Assembly: GCA_045545595.1 (NCBI GenBank) | Contig: JAZQBG010000017.1 | Location: forward strand, 1-14,816 | Length of the DNA stretch: 14,816 nt | Direction: 5' to 3' | Source of the DNA: SIG205 sp045545595 | Lineage (GTDB): Bacteria; Bacillota_I; Bacilli_A; RF39; UBA660 | Part shown: positions 6,715 to 14,672 of the stretch, piece after piece | Layout of the letters: the number at the start of each line of letters is the position of its first letter | How positions within the stretch are numbered: position 1 is the first letter of the stretch | Notes under the pieces: model-generated | The model's input: the letters and a program-made list of their open reading frames with translations, nothing else | Told to the model about the DNA's origin: nothing | Database searches by the model: none | Program-made: the position numbers and the translations under genes

Positions 6715-8796
6715 ATGAAATTTAAATTCGTTAGTAAGAATCATAGATTTATTAAAGAAATAATAGATAAAAGATTTAATATTCTTATTGGAATTATTAT
6801 ATTTCTATTTTCAATAGTAGCTTTCAAATTATTTAGCGTCCAATTAATTCATAATGATAAATATGAGGTATTAGTAGCTGATGCTGCAACAAATATAGTT
6901 GAAGGTTCTTCTGCTCCAAGAGGTAGAATTTATGACAGAAATGGTAATTTGTTAGTTGATAATGTACCAGTTAAAACTATCTATTATAAAAAAGTAAAAG
7001 GAGTTACTACGAAAGAAGAACTAGAACTGGCTACAGAGATGGCTAATCTAATAGAACTAGATTATAGTAAGCTTAAAACAGTTAATTTAAAAGAATTCTG
7101 GTTAGCAAACAACTCTGATAAAGCTAAAAAACTTATTACTGATGAAGAATGGACAAAATATAGTGAAAGAAAATTAACAGATGATGATATTTATAAATTA
7201 AAATTAGAAAGAATAACAGAAGAGGAGTTAAGTAAATATAGTGAACAAGATAGGAAAATTGCTTACATTTATTACTTAATGAACAATGGATATTCATATG
7301 ATGAAAAGATAATTAAAAATAAAGATGTTACTGAAAAAGAATATGCATTAATTAGTGAAAAATCTAGTGAATTAAATGGATTCAATACTAAACTAGATTG
7401 GGAAAGAACGTATCCTTATGGTGATGTATTTAAAACTATTTTGGGTAAAGTATCAAGTGAAACACAAGGTATACCTTTAGAACTTAAAGATGAATATTTA
7501 GAAAAAGGATACAGTTTAAACGATAGAGTTGGTATTAGTTATTTAGAATATGAGTATGAAGATATATTAAAAGGTACTAAAGCTAAATATAAAATATTAG
7601 ATGATAATTCTTACGAGTTAATTAGTGAAGGTAGTAGAGGTAATGACATTGTTTTGACAATTGATATTAATTTACAAATGAAGTTAGAACAAATATTAAC
7701 CGAAGAAGTTTTAGCGACGAAATCTGAACCAAATACTGATTTTTATGATAGAAGTATGGCAGTTATTCAAGACCCACAAATTGGTGAAATACTTGCTATG
7801 GCTGGAAAACAAGTTGTAAAGGAAAATGGTGGGTACAAAGTATACGATTATACACCTGGTATAACTACATCACCTGTAACAGTTGGATCAGTTGTAAAAG
7901 GTGCATCAATATTAGTTGGTTATAATACAGGTAAACTACAAATTGATGAAACAATCAAAGATGAATGTATTAAAATTAAAGATACACCAGAGAAATGTTC
8001 TTGGAGTAAAAGACTTGGTACACTAAATGATATTAACGCAATCGCGCAGTCTTCTAACGTATATCAATTTCAAATTGCGATAAGAGTTGGTGAAGGAAAT
8101 TATCAGTATGACCAACCATTAAAGATAAATAAAGATGCATTTACTACATATAGAAACATGTATAATAGTTTTGGACTTGGTGTTAAAACTGGAATAGATT
8201 TACCAGTAGAAAGTACTGGTTATAAAGGAACAAGTACACAATCAGGACATTTACTTGACTTTGTAATTGGTCAATATGATACATATACCCCAATTCAACT
8301 TAGTCAATATATATCAACTTTTGCGAATGGTGGAACAAGATTAGAACCACATTTATTGAAAGAAGTATATGAGTCTAATAAAGAAGGAACTTTAGATAAT
8401 GTAATAAAAACAATTAAAAAGAAAGAACTAAATAAAGTTGAGACTGAAGAACAATATTTAAAACGTGCACAAGAAGGATTTGTCGCAGTTATGAATGGTA
8501 ATGGACTTGGAGTGGGTTATATGGGTATCGCACCTAATCCTGCTGGAAAAACTGGTACTAGTGAATCTTTCTTCGATAGCGATGGAGATGGAAAAATCGA
8601 TAAAGAAACTACAACCAAAACATTTGTTGGATATGCACCAGCAGATAACCCAGTAATGAGTATTGCGGTAGTTTCACCTGATATAAGTCATCATTACAAT
8701 AATTCGACTTATTCGTCTAGTGTTAATAAAAGAATCACATCTAGAGTATCAACTGCATTTTGGGAGTTATATAATACAGAATGTATAAAAAAATAA
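6715..8796 (+). CDS. Class B penicillin-binding protein, peptidoglycan D,D-transpeptidase (PBP2 type)
   Basis: This bitopic membrane enzyme cross-links peptidoglycan by transpeptidation, working with a SEDS glycosyltransferase during elongation or division. One N-terminal membrane anchor spans about residues 23-43, followed by the dimerisation/pedestal domain beginning APRGRIYDRNGNLL. A large linker region follows, then the transpeptidase domain. All three catalytic motifs are present: SVVK (Ser392, Lys395), SSN (446-448) and KTGT (612-615). Length, 693 residues, is normal for PBP2/PBP2b types; no PASTA domains are seen. It follows the YnbB-like gene by 25 nt with no promoter or terminator between, so it belongs to the same transcript. 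A cell-wall enzyme at the end of this operon shows the organism keeps a peptidoglycan wall, unlike true mycoplasmas. Whether it is the elongation or the division enzyme cannot be told here. Confidence 0.93.
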   Translation: MKFKFVSKNHRFIKEIIDKRFNILIGIIIFLFSIVAFKLFSVQLIHNDKYEVLVADAATNIVEGSSAPRGRIYDRNGNLLVDNVPVKTIYYKKVKGVTTKEELELATEMANLIELDYSKLKTVNLKEFWLANNSDKAKKLITDEEWTKYSERKLTDDDIYKLKLERITEEELSKYSEQDRKIAYIYYLMNNGYSYDEKIIKNKDVTEKEYALISEKSSELNGFNTKLDWERTYPYGDVFKTILGKVSSETQGIPLELKDEYLEKGYSLNDRVGISYLEYEYEDILKGTKAKYKILDDNSYELISEGSRGNDIVLTIDINLQMKLEQILTEEVLATKSEPNTDFYDRSMAVIQDPQIGEILAMAGKQVVKENGGYKVYDYTPGITTSPVTVGSVVKGASILVGYNTGKLQIDETIKDECIKIKDTPEKCSWSKRLGTLNDINAIAQSSNVYQFQIAIRVGEGNYQYDQPLKINKDAFTTYRNMYNSFGLGVKTGIDLPVESTGYKGTSTQSGHLLDFVIGQYDTYTPIQLSQYISTFANGGTRLEPHLLKEVYESNKEGTLDNVIKTIKKKELNKVETEEQYLKRAQEGFVAVMNGNGLGVGYMGIAPNPAGKTGTSESFFDSDGDGKIDKETTTKTFVGYAPADNPVMSIAVVSPDISHHYNNSTYSSSVNKRITSRVSTAFWELYNTECIKK

Positions 8797-8810
8797 ATTT
8801 AAAAATATAA

Positions 8811-8839
8811 TTTACAAGATAAATAATATCTGTTATAAT
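8811..8839 (+). promoter_or_regulatory. Promoter of rpmG-efp
   Basis: TTTACA (8811-8816), a 17-nt spacer and TATAAT (8834-8839) with an extended TG (TGTTATAAT) lie 29 nt upstream of the rpmG start. It is nearly the same arrangement as the promoter at 4627-4655. Confidence 0.7.
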
Positions 8840-8868
8840 ATTGAGGTACTGAAAGAGGAGGTTATTTT

Positions 8869-9033
8869 ATGGCAAAGGTAGGAAATAGAAACTTAGTTAC
8901 TTTAGTTTGTACTGAATGTAATGAAGAAAATTATAGAGTTAGTAAAAATAAAAAGAATGATCCAGAACGTTTAGAAATTAGCAAACATTGTTCAAGATGT
9001 CAAAAACATACTACTCATAAAGAAAAGAAATAA
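8869..9033 (+). CDS. rpmG: 50S ribosomal protein L33, zinc-binding form
   Basis: A 54-residue protein starting MAKVGNRNLVTLVCTEC. It carries the two zinc-knuckle pairs CTEC (14-17) and CSRC (41-44), with RVSKNKKNDPERLEISKHC between them, the L33 pattern. L33 sits near the E site of the large ribosomal subunit. Having all four cysteines makes it the C+ (zinc-containing) paralogue rather than the zinc-independent one induced in zinc shortage. The start ATG lies 8 nt after GAGGAGG-type binding sequence (8855-8862). It opens a two-gene transcription unit with efp, joining two translation components. Confidence 0.93.
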   Translation: MAKVGNRNLVTLVCTECNEENYRVSKNKKNDPERLEISKHCSRCQKHTTHKEKK

Positions 9034-9052
9034 GCCATAAAGCTTATTTTTT
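9029..9052 (+). terminator. Partial terminator between rpmG and efp
   Basis: AATAAGC-CATAAA-GCTTATT is a perfect 7-bp stem that includes the rpmG stop codon, followed by only four more T residues. Only 23 nt separate it from efp and no promoter fits there, so it probably acts as a leaky attenuator or a 3'-end stabiliser, lowering efp relative to rpmG. Confidence 0.55.
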
Positions 9053-9075
9053 AAGATTAGATAAGGAGTGAAACC

Positions 9076-9633
9076 ATGATTGGTGTTAATGATTTTAAAA
9101 CAGGTATGACAATTCAATATGAAGGAAATATTTATACAGTAATGGATTTCCAACATGTTAAACCAGGTAAAGGTGCAGCTTTTGTTAAAGCTAAACTTAA
9201 AAATTTAAGAACTGGTGCAATTATTGAAAATACTTTTAACTCAAGTGTTAAAGTTGAAAAAGCTCGTATCGAGAAACATCCAATGCAATTCTTATATGCA
9301 GATGGTGATACATACAATTTCATGAATATGGAAACATTTGACCAAATAGGAATTGATAAAAGTAAAATTGAAGAGGAAGTTAAATTCTTAAAAGAAAACC
9401 TAACAGTTGATATTATGTTCTTTGAAGGTGAAATGTTAGGTGTAATTCTTCCAGAAAAAATTGATGTTGTTGTAACTAAAACAGAACCTGCTGTTAAAGG
9501 TAATACTTCATCAAATGCACAAAAAGATGCAATTGTTGAAACTGGACTTTTAGTTAGGGTTCCATTATTCATCGAACAAGGTGAAGAAATAATTATTTAT
9601 ACTAAAGACGGAAAATACGTATCTAGAAAATAG
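9076..9633 (+). CDS. efp: Translation elongation factor P
   Basis: EF-P binds ribosomes stalled on proline runs, between the P and E sites, and promotes peptide-bond formation. The 185-residue protein has the full three-domain layout: the N-terminal KOW-like domain (MIGVNDFKTG to about 63), then two OB-fold domains, ending in the family signature region GLLVRVPLFIEQGEEI. The loop that reaches the peptidyl-transferase centre reads PGKGAAF with Lys at position 32, the residue modified with 5-aminopentanol in B. subtilis. There is no arginine, so this is not the EarP/rhamnosyl type. It follows rpmG by 42 nt with AAGGAGTG as binding site (9063-9070). Homologues of two B. subtilis modification genes, ymfI and ynbB, lie about 2.4-4.4 kb upstream on the same strand. 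No EpmA/EpmB-type gene is in the window. Confidence 0.97.
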   Translation: MIGVNDFKTGMTIQYEGNIYTVMDFQHVKPGKGAAFVKAKLKNLRTGAIIENTFNSSVKVEKARIEKHPMQFLYADGDTYNFMNMETFDQIGIDKSKIEEEVKFLKENLTVDIMFFEGEMLGVILPEKIDVVVTKTEPAVKGNTSSNAQKDAIVETGLLVRVPLFIEQGEEIIIYTKDGKYVSRK

Positions 9634-9646
9634 TACGTATTTTTTT
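9612..9646 (+). terminator. Intrinsic terminator overlapping the end of efp
   Basis: AAAATACGTA (9612-9621) pairs perfectly with TACGTATTTT (9634-9643) across a 12-nt loop, followed by more T. The left arm encodes the last Lys-Tyr-Val of EF-P and the loop holds the stop codon, so the terminator is partly inside the gene. Confidence 0.75.
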
Positions 9647-9701
9647 ATTTTTTCTAAAAAAGAAGTCTAACCAACAAAAATTATTGATTATATTATTGGT
9701 G

Positions 9702-10181
9702 ATGAAATTGAATAAAGAAAGGTTAGATGTAATTACAAATTTATTTAAAGGTAAAGAAATAAGAAGTGTTTGGGATAGTGAAAAAGAGGATTATTATTTT
9801 AGCGTAGTTGATGTAATAAGTATCTTAACAAATAATAACTATCAAAAATCAAGAAATTATTGGAAATGGTTATAAAATAAATTGAATTTCGAAGGTAGTG
9901 AACTGGTTAGTAATACTAACCAATTGAAAATGAAATCAAAAGATGGAAAATTGCGAAACACTGATGTATTAGATACTGAAGGTATATTTAGACTAATAGA
10001 ATCTGTGCCTAGTCCAAATGCTGAACCTTTAAAATTGTGGTTTGCAGGTTTAGGTAAAGAAAGAATTGATGAAGTATTTAATCCTGAAATCGTAAAGAAT
10101 TACTACGAAAAGGAAATAAATAAAAATGTTATTACTAATGAGAACAATCTTAAAATAAAATATATTAATAGTAAAAATTAA
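9702..10181 (+). pseudogene. Broken Bro-N / DinD-like gene (phage-type)
   Basis: The frame from ATG 9702 reads MKLNKERLDVITNLFKG, then RSVWDSEKEDYYFSVVDVI, the typical N-terminus of Bro-N domain proteins (phage antirepressor / DinD-like). It stops at TAA 9873-9875 and goes on in the same frame with ELVSNTNQLKMKSKDGKLR, LDTEGIFRLIESVPSPNAEP and LGKERIDEVFNPE, all standard for the family. One base change restores the frame. After NPEI the sequence stops resembling the family and ends at codon 160, where intact relatives run to about 270-280, so the C-terminal half is lost or internally deleted. No good ribosome binding site is visible. It sits between the efp terminator and ezrA as a leftover of phage or mobile DNA. 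The Bro-N assignment is from recalled motifs. Confidence 0.75.
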
Positions 10182-10238
10182 AACAGTGTCAATTTTTATA
10201 CTTTATTATCAAAAAAGGTAAAAAAAAATCTAAAAATG

Positions 10239-10247
10239 TGATAGAAT
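10239..10247 (+). promoter_or_regulatory. Candidate extended -10 promoter of ezrA
   Basis: TGATAGAAT is an extended -10 (TGn plus TAGAAT), 31 nt upstream of the TTG start. No -35 match is present at the right distance, where only A-rich sequence occurs. The rest of 10182-10238 shows nothing else. Confidence 0.4.
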
Positions 10248-10278
10248 ATAAATTGACTAAACATAGAAGGTGATTTAC

Positions 10279-11997
10279 TTGGAAAATTTTGTAAATGTAA
10301 CTACGTTAATTTGGTCAATAGTTGTAGTAGTACTTATATTTTTAGGTATAATTTTTATTGTACTTAAAAACAGACAAATATCAAAGTTAAAAAAACATAT
10401 TGAAGAATTAGAAATAGAAAAAAACTTAATAGTTAATGCTCCGGTACTAACCGAATTATCTAAGGTTCAAGCATTAGTTAAGAACGAAAGAATGACTGAT
10501 AGATATAATAATTGGAATAGAGAGATAACATTATTAAAAGATAAAACTATCCCAAGAATTACAGACATGATAATTGAGATTGATGCATTAGTTGAACAAA
10601 GACAATATAAATTAGTAATAAGAAAAATGACTGATATTGAAATAGAAATATATAGTTCTAAAAAGAAAGCAGATTTCTTATTAGATGAAATGCAGTTAAT
10701 AACATCTAGTGAAGCTAGAAATAGAGACTATATTACTAAGTTAAAAGCACAATATAGAGAAGTAATTCAAAAATTTGAAAAAGAGAAAAAAGATTATGGC
10801 GAAATCACTGAATCAATTGAACTACAAAGTGAAAACATTGAAAAAAGGTTTAAAGTTTTCGAAGACCTTTTAGAACAAAATGAATATGATGAAGTAGAAA
10901 AACTAGTAGATTCATTAGATGAAATGATAAAAAATATTACAATCGTTGTTGAAGAAGTCCCAACAATAGTTTTACTTGGTAGAAGTCTAATACCAGCTAA
11001 AATGGAAGAAATGGCTGTTCAATACTCTAAACTACAAAAAGAAGGATATCAATTAGATTACTTAAATATAGAATATAATATTAGTGAAATAGAAAAGAAA
11101 ATTAGAAATATCTTTGATAGAGCTAAAATATTAAATATTGAAGATAGCATATTAGAGTTAAAAACGATTGTTGAGTATTTTGATTCGGTAATGAATGATT
11201 TTGAATTAGAAAAGAGAAGTAAAAAAGTATATAATGATACTTGCAAATCAGTTAAAACTAAAGTTATTAAATTAGAAAAGATAATGAGTGATTTATACTT
11301 GCAATTAGACGATTTAAAAATAAGTTATGACTTAACTAAAGAAGAATTAGATGTTTTACATGATATAAATCATGATTTAGAAGTATTACATAAAGATTAT
11401 GATACTTTAATGGTTCATAGTAAAAATAAAGCGTTCGCGTATTCTAAATTAAACAAAGAAGCAGATATACTAAATGTTAAGGCTTCTAAAATAGAAGATA
11501 GATTAGATTATTGTTTGGAAACTCTTGGTACAATGAAAGATGATGAACTAAGAGCTAGAGAACAATTAAAAGAAATTAAAATATTATTAAAACAAGCTAA
11601 ATATAGAATTAGAGAATACAAATTACCAGTAGTTAATAATAATTATTTTATAGAGCTTCAAGAAGCCAATGAATCAATAAAAGAAATTATAAAAGAATTA
11701 GATAAAAAACCAATTAACATTAATACTCTAAATACTAGGGTAGATACTGCTAGAGACTTAGTGTTGAAATTATATAATACTACAAATGAGATGATTAAAA
11801 CTGCTAAACTTGCGGAAATGGCGATAGTATATGGAAATAGATACAAGAGTCATAATCAAGAATTAGAACATGGGTTAAATATGGCTGAATCAATGTTCTT
11901 TAAAGGTGACTATAAAAAATCTTTAGAAGTATCTATTAATTCAATTGAAGATGTAGAACCTGGCATCTATGAAAGATTATTAGAAGAATGTAAATAA
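10279..11997 (+). CDS. ezrA: Septation ring formation regulator EzrA
   Basis: EzrA is a membrane-anchored division protein of Bacilli that binds FtsZ, limits extra Z-rings and helps bring PBP1 to the septum. A single N-terminal membrane segment spans about residues 9-29, with the body in the cytoplasm. The rest is almost wholly helical coiled coil, as in the spectrin-like repeats of the family. The conserved C-terminal patch (QNRYRS in B. subtilis) appears as YGNRYKS at residues 518-524, followed by the usual AESMFFKGDYKKSLE and VEPGIYERL. Length of 572 residues matches the family (about 562). I choose TTG 10279 because AAGGTGAT (10267-10274) is spaced correctly for it; GTG 10270 would fall inside that binding site. 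It implies FtsZ-based division in a walled cell. Confidence 0.9.
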   Translation: MENFVNVTTLIWSIVVVVLIFLGIIFIVLKNRQISKLKKHIEELEIEKNLIVNAPVLTELSKVQALVKNERMTDRYNNWNREITLLKDKTIPRITDMIIEIDALVEQRQYKLVIRKMTDIEIEIYSSKKKADFLLDEMQLITSSEARNRDYITKLKAQYREVIQKFEKEKKDYGEITESIELQSENIEKRFKVFEDLLEQNEYDEVEKLVDSLDEMIKNITIVVEEVPTIVLLGRSLIPAKMEEMAVQYSKLQKEGYQLDYLNIEYNISEIEKKIRNIFDRAKILNIEDSILELKTIVEYFDSVMNDFELEKRSKKVYNDTCKSVKTKVIKLEKIMSDLYLQLDDLKISYDLTKEELDVLHDINHDLEVLHKDYDTLMVHSKNKAFAYSKLNKEADILNVKASKIEDRLDYCLETLGTMKDDELRAREQLKEIKILLKQAKYRIREYKLPVVNNNYFIELQEANESIKEIIKELDKKPININTLNTRVDTARDLVLKLYNTTNEMIKTAKLAEMAIVYGNRYKSHNQELEHGLNMAESMFFKGDYKKSLEVSINSIEDVEPGIYERLLEECK

Positions 11998-12000
11998 TTG

Positions 12001-12038
12001 AAAAAAGGATAAAAATATATTTATTTTATCTTTTTTTT
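12001..12038 (+). terminator. Intrinsic terminator after ezrA
   Basis: GATAAAA (12008-12014) pairs with TTTTATC (12024-12030), and a flanking A-run (12001-12006) faces the eight T residues after the stem. This begins 3 nt past the ezrA stop. Confidence 0.7.
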
Positions 12039-12042
12039 ATAC

Positions 12043-12054
12043 TATAATTATAAT
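12043..12054 (+). promoter_or_regulatory. Candidate -10 elements for lemA
   Basis: Two perfect TATAAT hexamers overlap the lemA leader (12043-12048 and 12049-12054). The first is better placed, giving a leader of about 12 nt. The -35 position falls in the ezrA terminator stem and matches poorly, so this is tentative. Confidence 0.35.
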
Positions 12055-12066
12055 GAGGTGAATGAT

Positions 12067-12633
12067 ATGAGTACAGGTACAATAATTTTAATAGTAGTAG
12101 GTGTCTTAGTAGTATTACTTGTTTTCTACGTAATTAGTGTTTACAACAAACTAGTTGGCATGAGAAACAAAGTAAGAGATCAATGGTCTCAAATTGATGT
12201 TCAATTAAAAAGAAGAGTTGATTTAATACCTAATTTAGTAGAAACAGTTAAAGGATATGCAAAACATGAAAAGGAAACTTTAGATGCAGTAATTAGTGCG
12301 CGTAATAGTTTTAATTCAGCAAATACTAAAGAAGCTGAAATAGAAGCTAATAATCAAATCACTGGAGCATTAAATAGATTATTTGCATTGTCAGAAGCTT
12401 ATCCAGAATTAAAAGCTAATGAAAATTTCATTTCATTACAAGCAGATTTAAAAGATACTGAAGATAAAATTAGTTTTGCACGTCAATTCTATAATGATGT
12501 AGTATTAACTTACAATAATTTAATTGAAATGTTTCCAAGTAATATTATTGCAAGTATGTTTGGATTTAAAGTTGAAGAATTCTTCAAAGTTGAGTCTGAA
12601 GAAGAAAGAAACGCACCAAAAGTTAGTTTTTAG
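12067..12633 (+). CDS. lemA: LemA family protein
   Basis: This is a 188-residue membrane protein of the LemA family, whose biochemical role is not established. It has a short outward-facing N-terminus, one membrane segment (about residues 4-24), then a helical domain beginning YNKLVGMRNKVRDQWSQIDVQLKRR and the strongly conserved DLIPNLVETVKGYAKHE. The end, SNIIASMFGFKVEEFFKVES, is also standard. I prefer ATG 12067, which has GAGGTGA at 12055-12061 upstream; the GTG at 12058 would lie within that binding site. It is followed by a DUF2207 protein, and lemA-DUF2207 or lemA-TPM pairs recur widely in bacteria, implying a shared envelope function that is still undefined. Confidence 0.93.
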   Translation: MSTGTIILIVVGVLVVLLVFYVISVYNKLVGMRNKVRDQWSQIDVQLKRRVDLIPNLVETVKGYAKHEKETLDAVISARNSFNSANTKEAEIEANNQITGALNRLFALSEAYPELKANENFISLQADLKDTEDKISFARQFYNDVVLTYNNLIEMFPSNIIASMFGFKVEEFFKVESEEERNAPKVSF

Positions 12634-12656
12634 GCTTACAATAGTAAGCTTTTTTT
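12634..12656 (+). terminator. Intrinsic terminator between lemA and the DUF2207 gene
   Basis: GCTTAC-AATA-GTAAGC is a perfect 6-bp stem with a tetraloop and seven T residues, beginning directly after the lemA stop. The next gene starts 18 nt later with no promoter of its own, so read-through must feed it. Confidence 0.7.
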
Positions 12657-12674
12657 CTTAGAAAGAGTGGGAGT

Positions 12675-14600
12675 ATGAGAAATTTAAAATTATTTATATT
12701 TTCAATATTTACATTTTTATGTTTTACATTCTCTGTTAGTGCGGCAGGTACTCAAAAATATTATATTGAAGCAAATATCTTGGAAAACGGAGATATGCAA
12801 GTTAAAGAACTTAAAAAGTTATCTGGGACATATAATGGGGTAAAAACTACTCTTAGATACTCGAATAATAATTTACAATCATTTACAGGTGTTTTAGATG
12901 ATTTTGAAGGCAGTTCTATTTATAATGGAAGTTCTATCACTGATTTGGAAGTATATGATACTATAAATGCTGATTTCAACTTCGAAGAAAATTATATTTT
13001 TGACCAAGTTAATTATGCAAATAATGGTCAATATGGTGTATATACAAGAAGTGATTTTAGTGGTGGTACTAATTTGTTAATTTACATGCCTTCATCATAT
13101 AATAGAGCTAGTTTAGTTACTTATACAATTAAAGATGTAGTTGTAATACATAACGATGTAGCAGAAATAGCGTGGGATTTTATTGGTAGTGATTATGAAG
13201 AAGAAATAGAAGATTTAAAAATAGTTATAAATTTACCAGGAGATAGTAATGAGTTAAGAGTATTTTCTCATGGGCCATTAAATGGTACAAATAGAATAAT
13301 TAATAAAAGCAGTGTAGAATTAGTTAATCCTAATGTACCAGCTTATAATGCTATTGACATGAGAGTAGTATTTGATAAAGAACTAGTTAGTGGCGCTACT
13401 AAAAAAAGTAATGTTAATGGATTAGATAGTATATTAGAAGTAGAAAAGAAAAGGGCTGATGAAGCTAATCAACTAAGAGAAGAAGCAAAGGCTAAAAAAG
13501 AACGTAAAGCGTTAATTACAAATGTATTAAAAGTGACTAGTGGATTATGGGTAGCAGGATTAGTATTTGTAATATATAAAATATATCAAAAATATGATAA
13601 GGAATATAGAAGTGATTTTAATGCTCAATACTTTAGAGAAATACCAAATGAATATAGTCCAGAAACAGTAAGTTATTTAATGTATAAGGACATAAAACAG
13701 GAAACATTTGGAGCAGCAATACTGGAACTTATCAGAAAGAAAATATTGATATTAGAAGAAGTACAAATAGAAAAGAAAAAATTGTTTGGAACTAAATCTA
13801 AGAAAGATTATAAATTATCTAAAAATCCGGATTTCAAAGAAGAAAATCTATCGAAATTAGAAAGAAAAATATATGTATTATTAATGGATGCAATAGGTAA
13901 TGGGACTCATGTATATCTTGATGAAATAAATGAATATTCAAAGGATTATGAAAGTGCGAAAGCTTTTATGACACAATATAATAATTGGAAAGATAGTGCT
14001 ATTCAAATTTCAAATAACGAAGAATTTTATGAAAACAATGGAAAAGGTAAAACAAAGGGTGTACTATATGCATTAATAATACCTTTAATCTCATTTATAT
14101 CAATTCTTTTGTCGCTAAGTTTAGGAAAATTTTATTTGTTAAATATATTTTCTATAATCGCTATATGCTACTTTGTATCATTCAATAAAAGAACAAAAAA
14201 AGGTAATGAAGAATATGCCAAATGGAATGCTTTAAAAAACTTTTTGAACGATTTTGGCAGAATGAATGAAAAAGAAATCCCAGAAATTGCGCTTTGGGAA
14301 AAATATTTGGTTTATGCAACAGTATTTGGGATTGCTGATAAAGTAGAGGAAGTAATGAAAGTTAAGTTAAAAGATTTTAATTATGATACTACTGATTTTA
14401 CTTTCTTATACTTTAGAGATTTATATTTTTATAACATGTTAAATAATACAATCAATAGGTCAATATCATCTGCTAGAAGTACAATCACCCAACATGAAAT
14501 GGCGCAATCATCGAGAAGCAGTAGTTCTGGATTTGGAGGAGGTTCATCATTTGGAGGCGGAGGCTTCGGTGGTGGAGGCTCTGGTGGAGGAAGATTTTAA
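12675..14600 (+). CDS. DUF2207 domain membrane protein with Gly-rich tail
   Basis: This is a 641-residue protein of the DUF2207 family, function unknown. It has a signal peptide (residues 1 to about 23, likely cut after SVSA), an extracellular beta-rich domain (KYYIEANILENGDMQVKE onward), and a charged segment near 255-280. A membrane span lies at about 288-306, then a cytoplasmic region with PNEYSPETVSYLMYKDI and a winged-helix-like stretch. Two more spans lie at about 463-483 and 488-503, followed by a conserved segment with KYLVYATVFGIADKVEEVMK. The C-terminus is Ser/Gly-rich (SSSSGFGGGSSFGGGGFGG and on), a hallmark of the family. ATG 12675 has GTGGGAG just upstream. It forms a two-gene unit with lemA, separated only by a terminator-like hairpin. 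The pair likely acts at the cell envelope, which is inference from topology. Confidence 0.88.
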   Translation: MRNLKLFIFSIFTFLCFTFSVSAAGTQKYYIEANILENGDMQVKELKKLSGTYNGVKTTLRYSNNNLQSFTGVLDDFEGSSIYNGSSITDLEVYDTINADFNFEENYIFDQVNYANNGQYGVYTRSDFSGGTNLLIYMPSSYNRASLVTYTIKDVVVIHNDVAEIAWDFIGSDYEEEIEDLKIVINLPGDSNELRVFSHGPLNGTNRIINKSSVELVNPNVPAYNAIDMRVVFDKELVSGATKKSNVNGLDSILEVEKKRADEANQLREEAKAKKERKALITNVLKVTSGLWVAGLVFVIYKIYQKYDKEYRSDFNAQYFREIPNEYSPETVSYLMYKDIKQETFGAAILELIRKKILILEEVQIEKKKLFGTKSKKDYKLSKNPDFKEENLSKLERKIYVLLMDAIGNGTHVYLDEINEYSKDYESAKAFMTQYNNWKDSAIQISNNEEFYENNGKGKTKGVLYALIIPLISFISILLSLSLGKFYLLNIFSIIAICYFVSFNKRTKKGNEEYAKWNALKNFLNDFGRMNEKEIPEIALWEKYLVYATVFGIADKVEEVMKVKLKDFNYDTTDFTFLYFRDLYFYNMLNNTINRSISSARSTITQHEMAQSSRSSSSGFGGGSSFGGGGFGGGGSGGGRF

Positions 14601-14611
14601 GAATTTACAGA

Positions 14612-14635
14612 AAATCTATATTTAGATTTCTTTTT
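14612..14635 (+). terminator. Intrinsic terminator after the DUF2207 gene
   Basis: AAATCTA-TATT-TAGATTT is a perfect 7-bp stem followed by CTTTTT, 11 nt after the stop codon. Confidence 0.65.
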
Positions 14636-14672
14636 AAGAAAATCAAAAAAATAAAGTCTTTTGGCAAAAATT

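Noticed and set aside
9132..9572. 146-codon minus-strand frame opposite efp
   Set aside because: It is entirely antisense to efp, its composition mirrors efp codons, and no family resemblance is seen.
9684..9701. TTG start for the Bro-N-like frame
   Set aside because: The extra MIILLV has no family counterpart and there is no binding site; ATG 9702 matches the family N-terminus.
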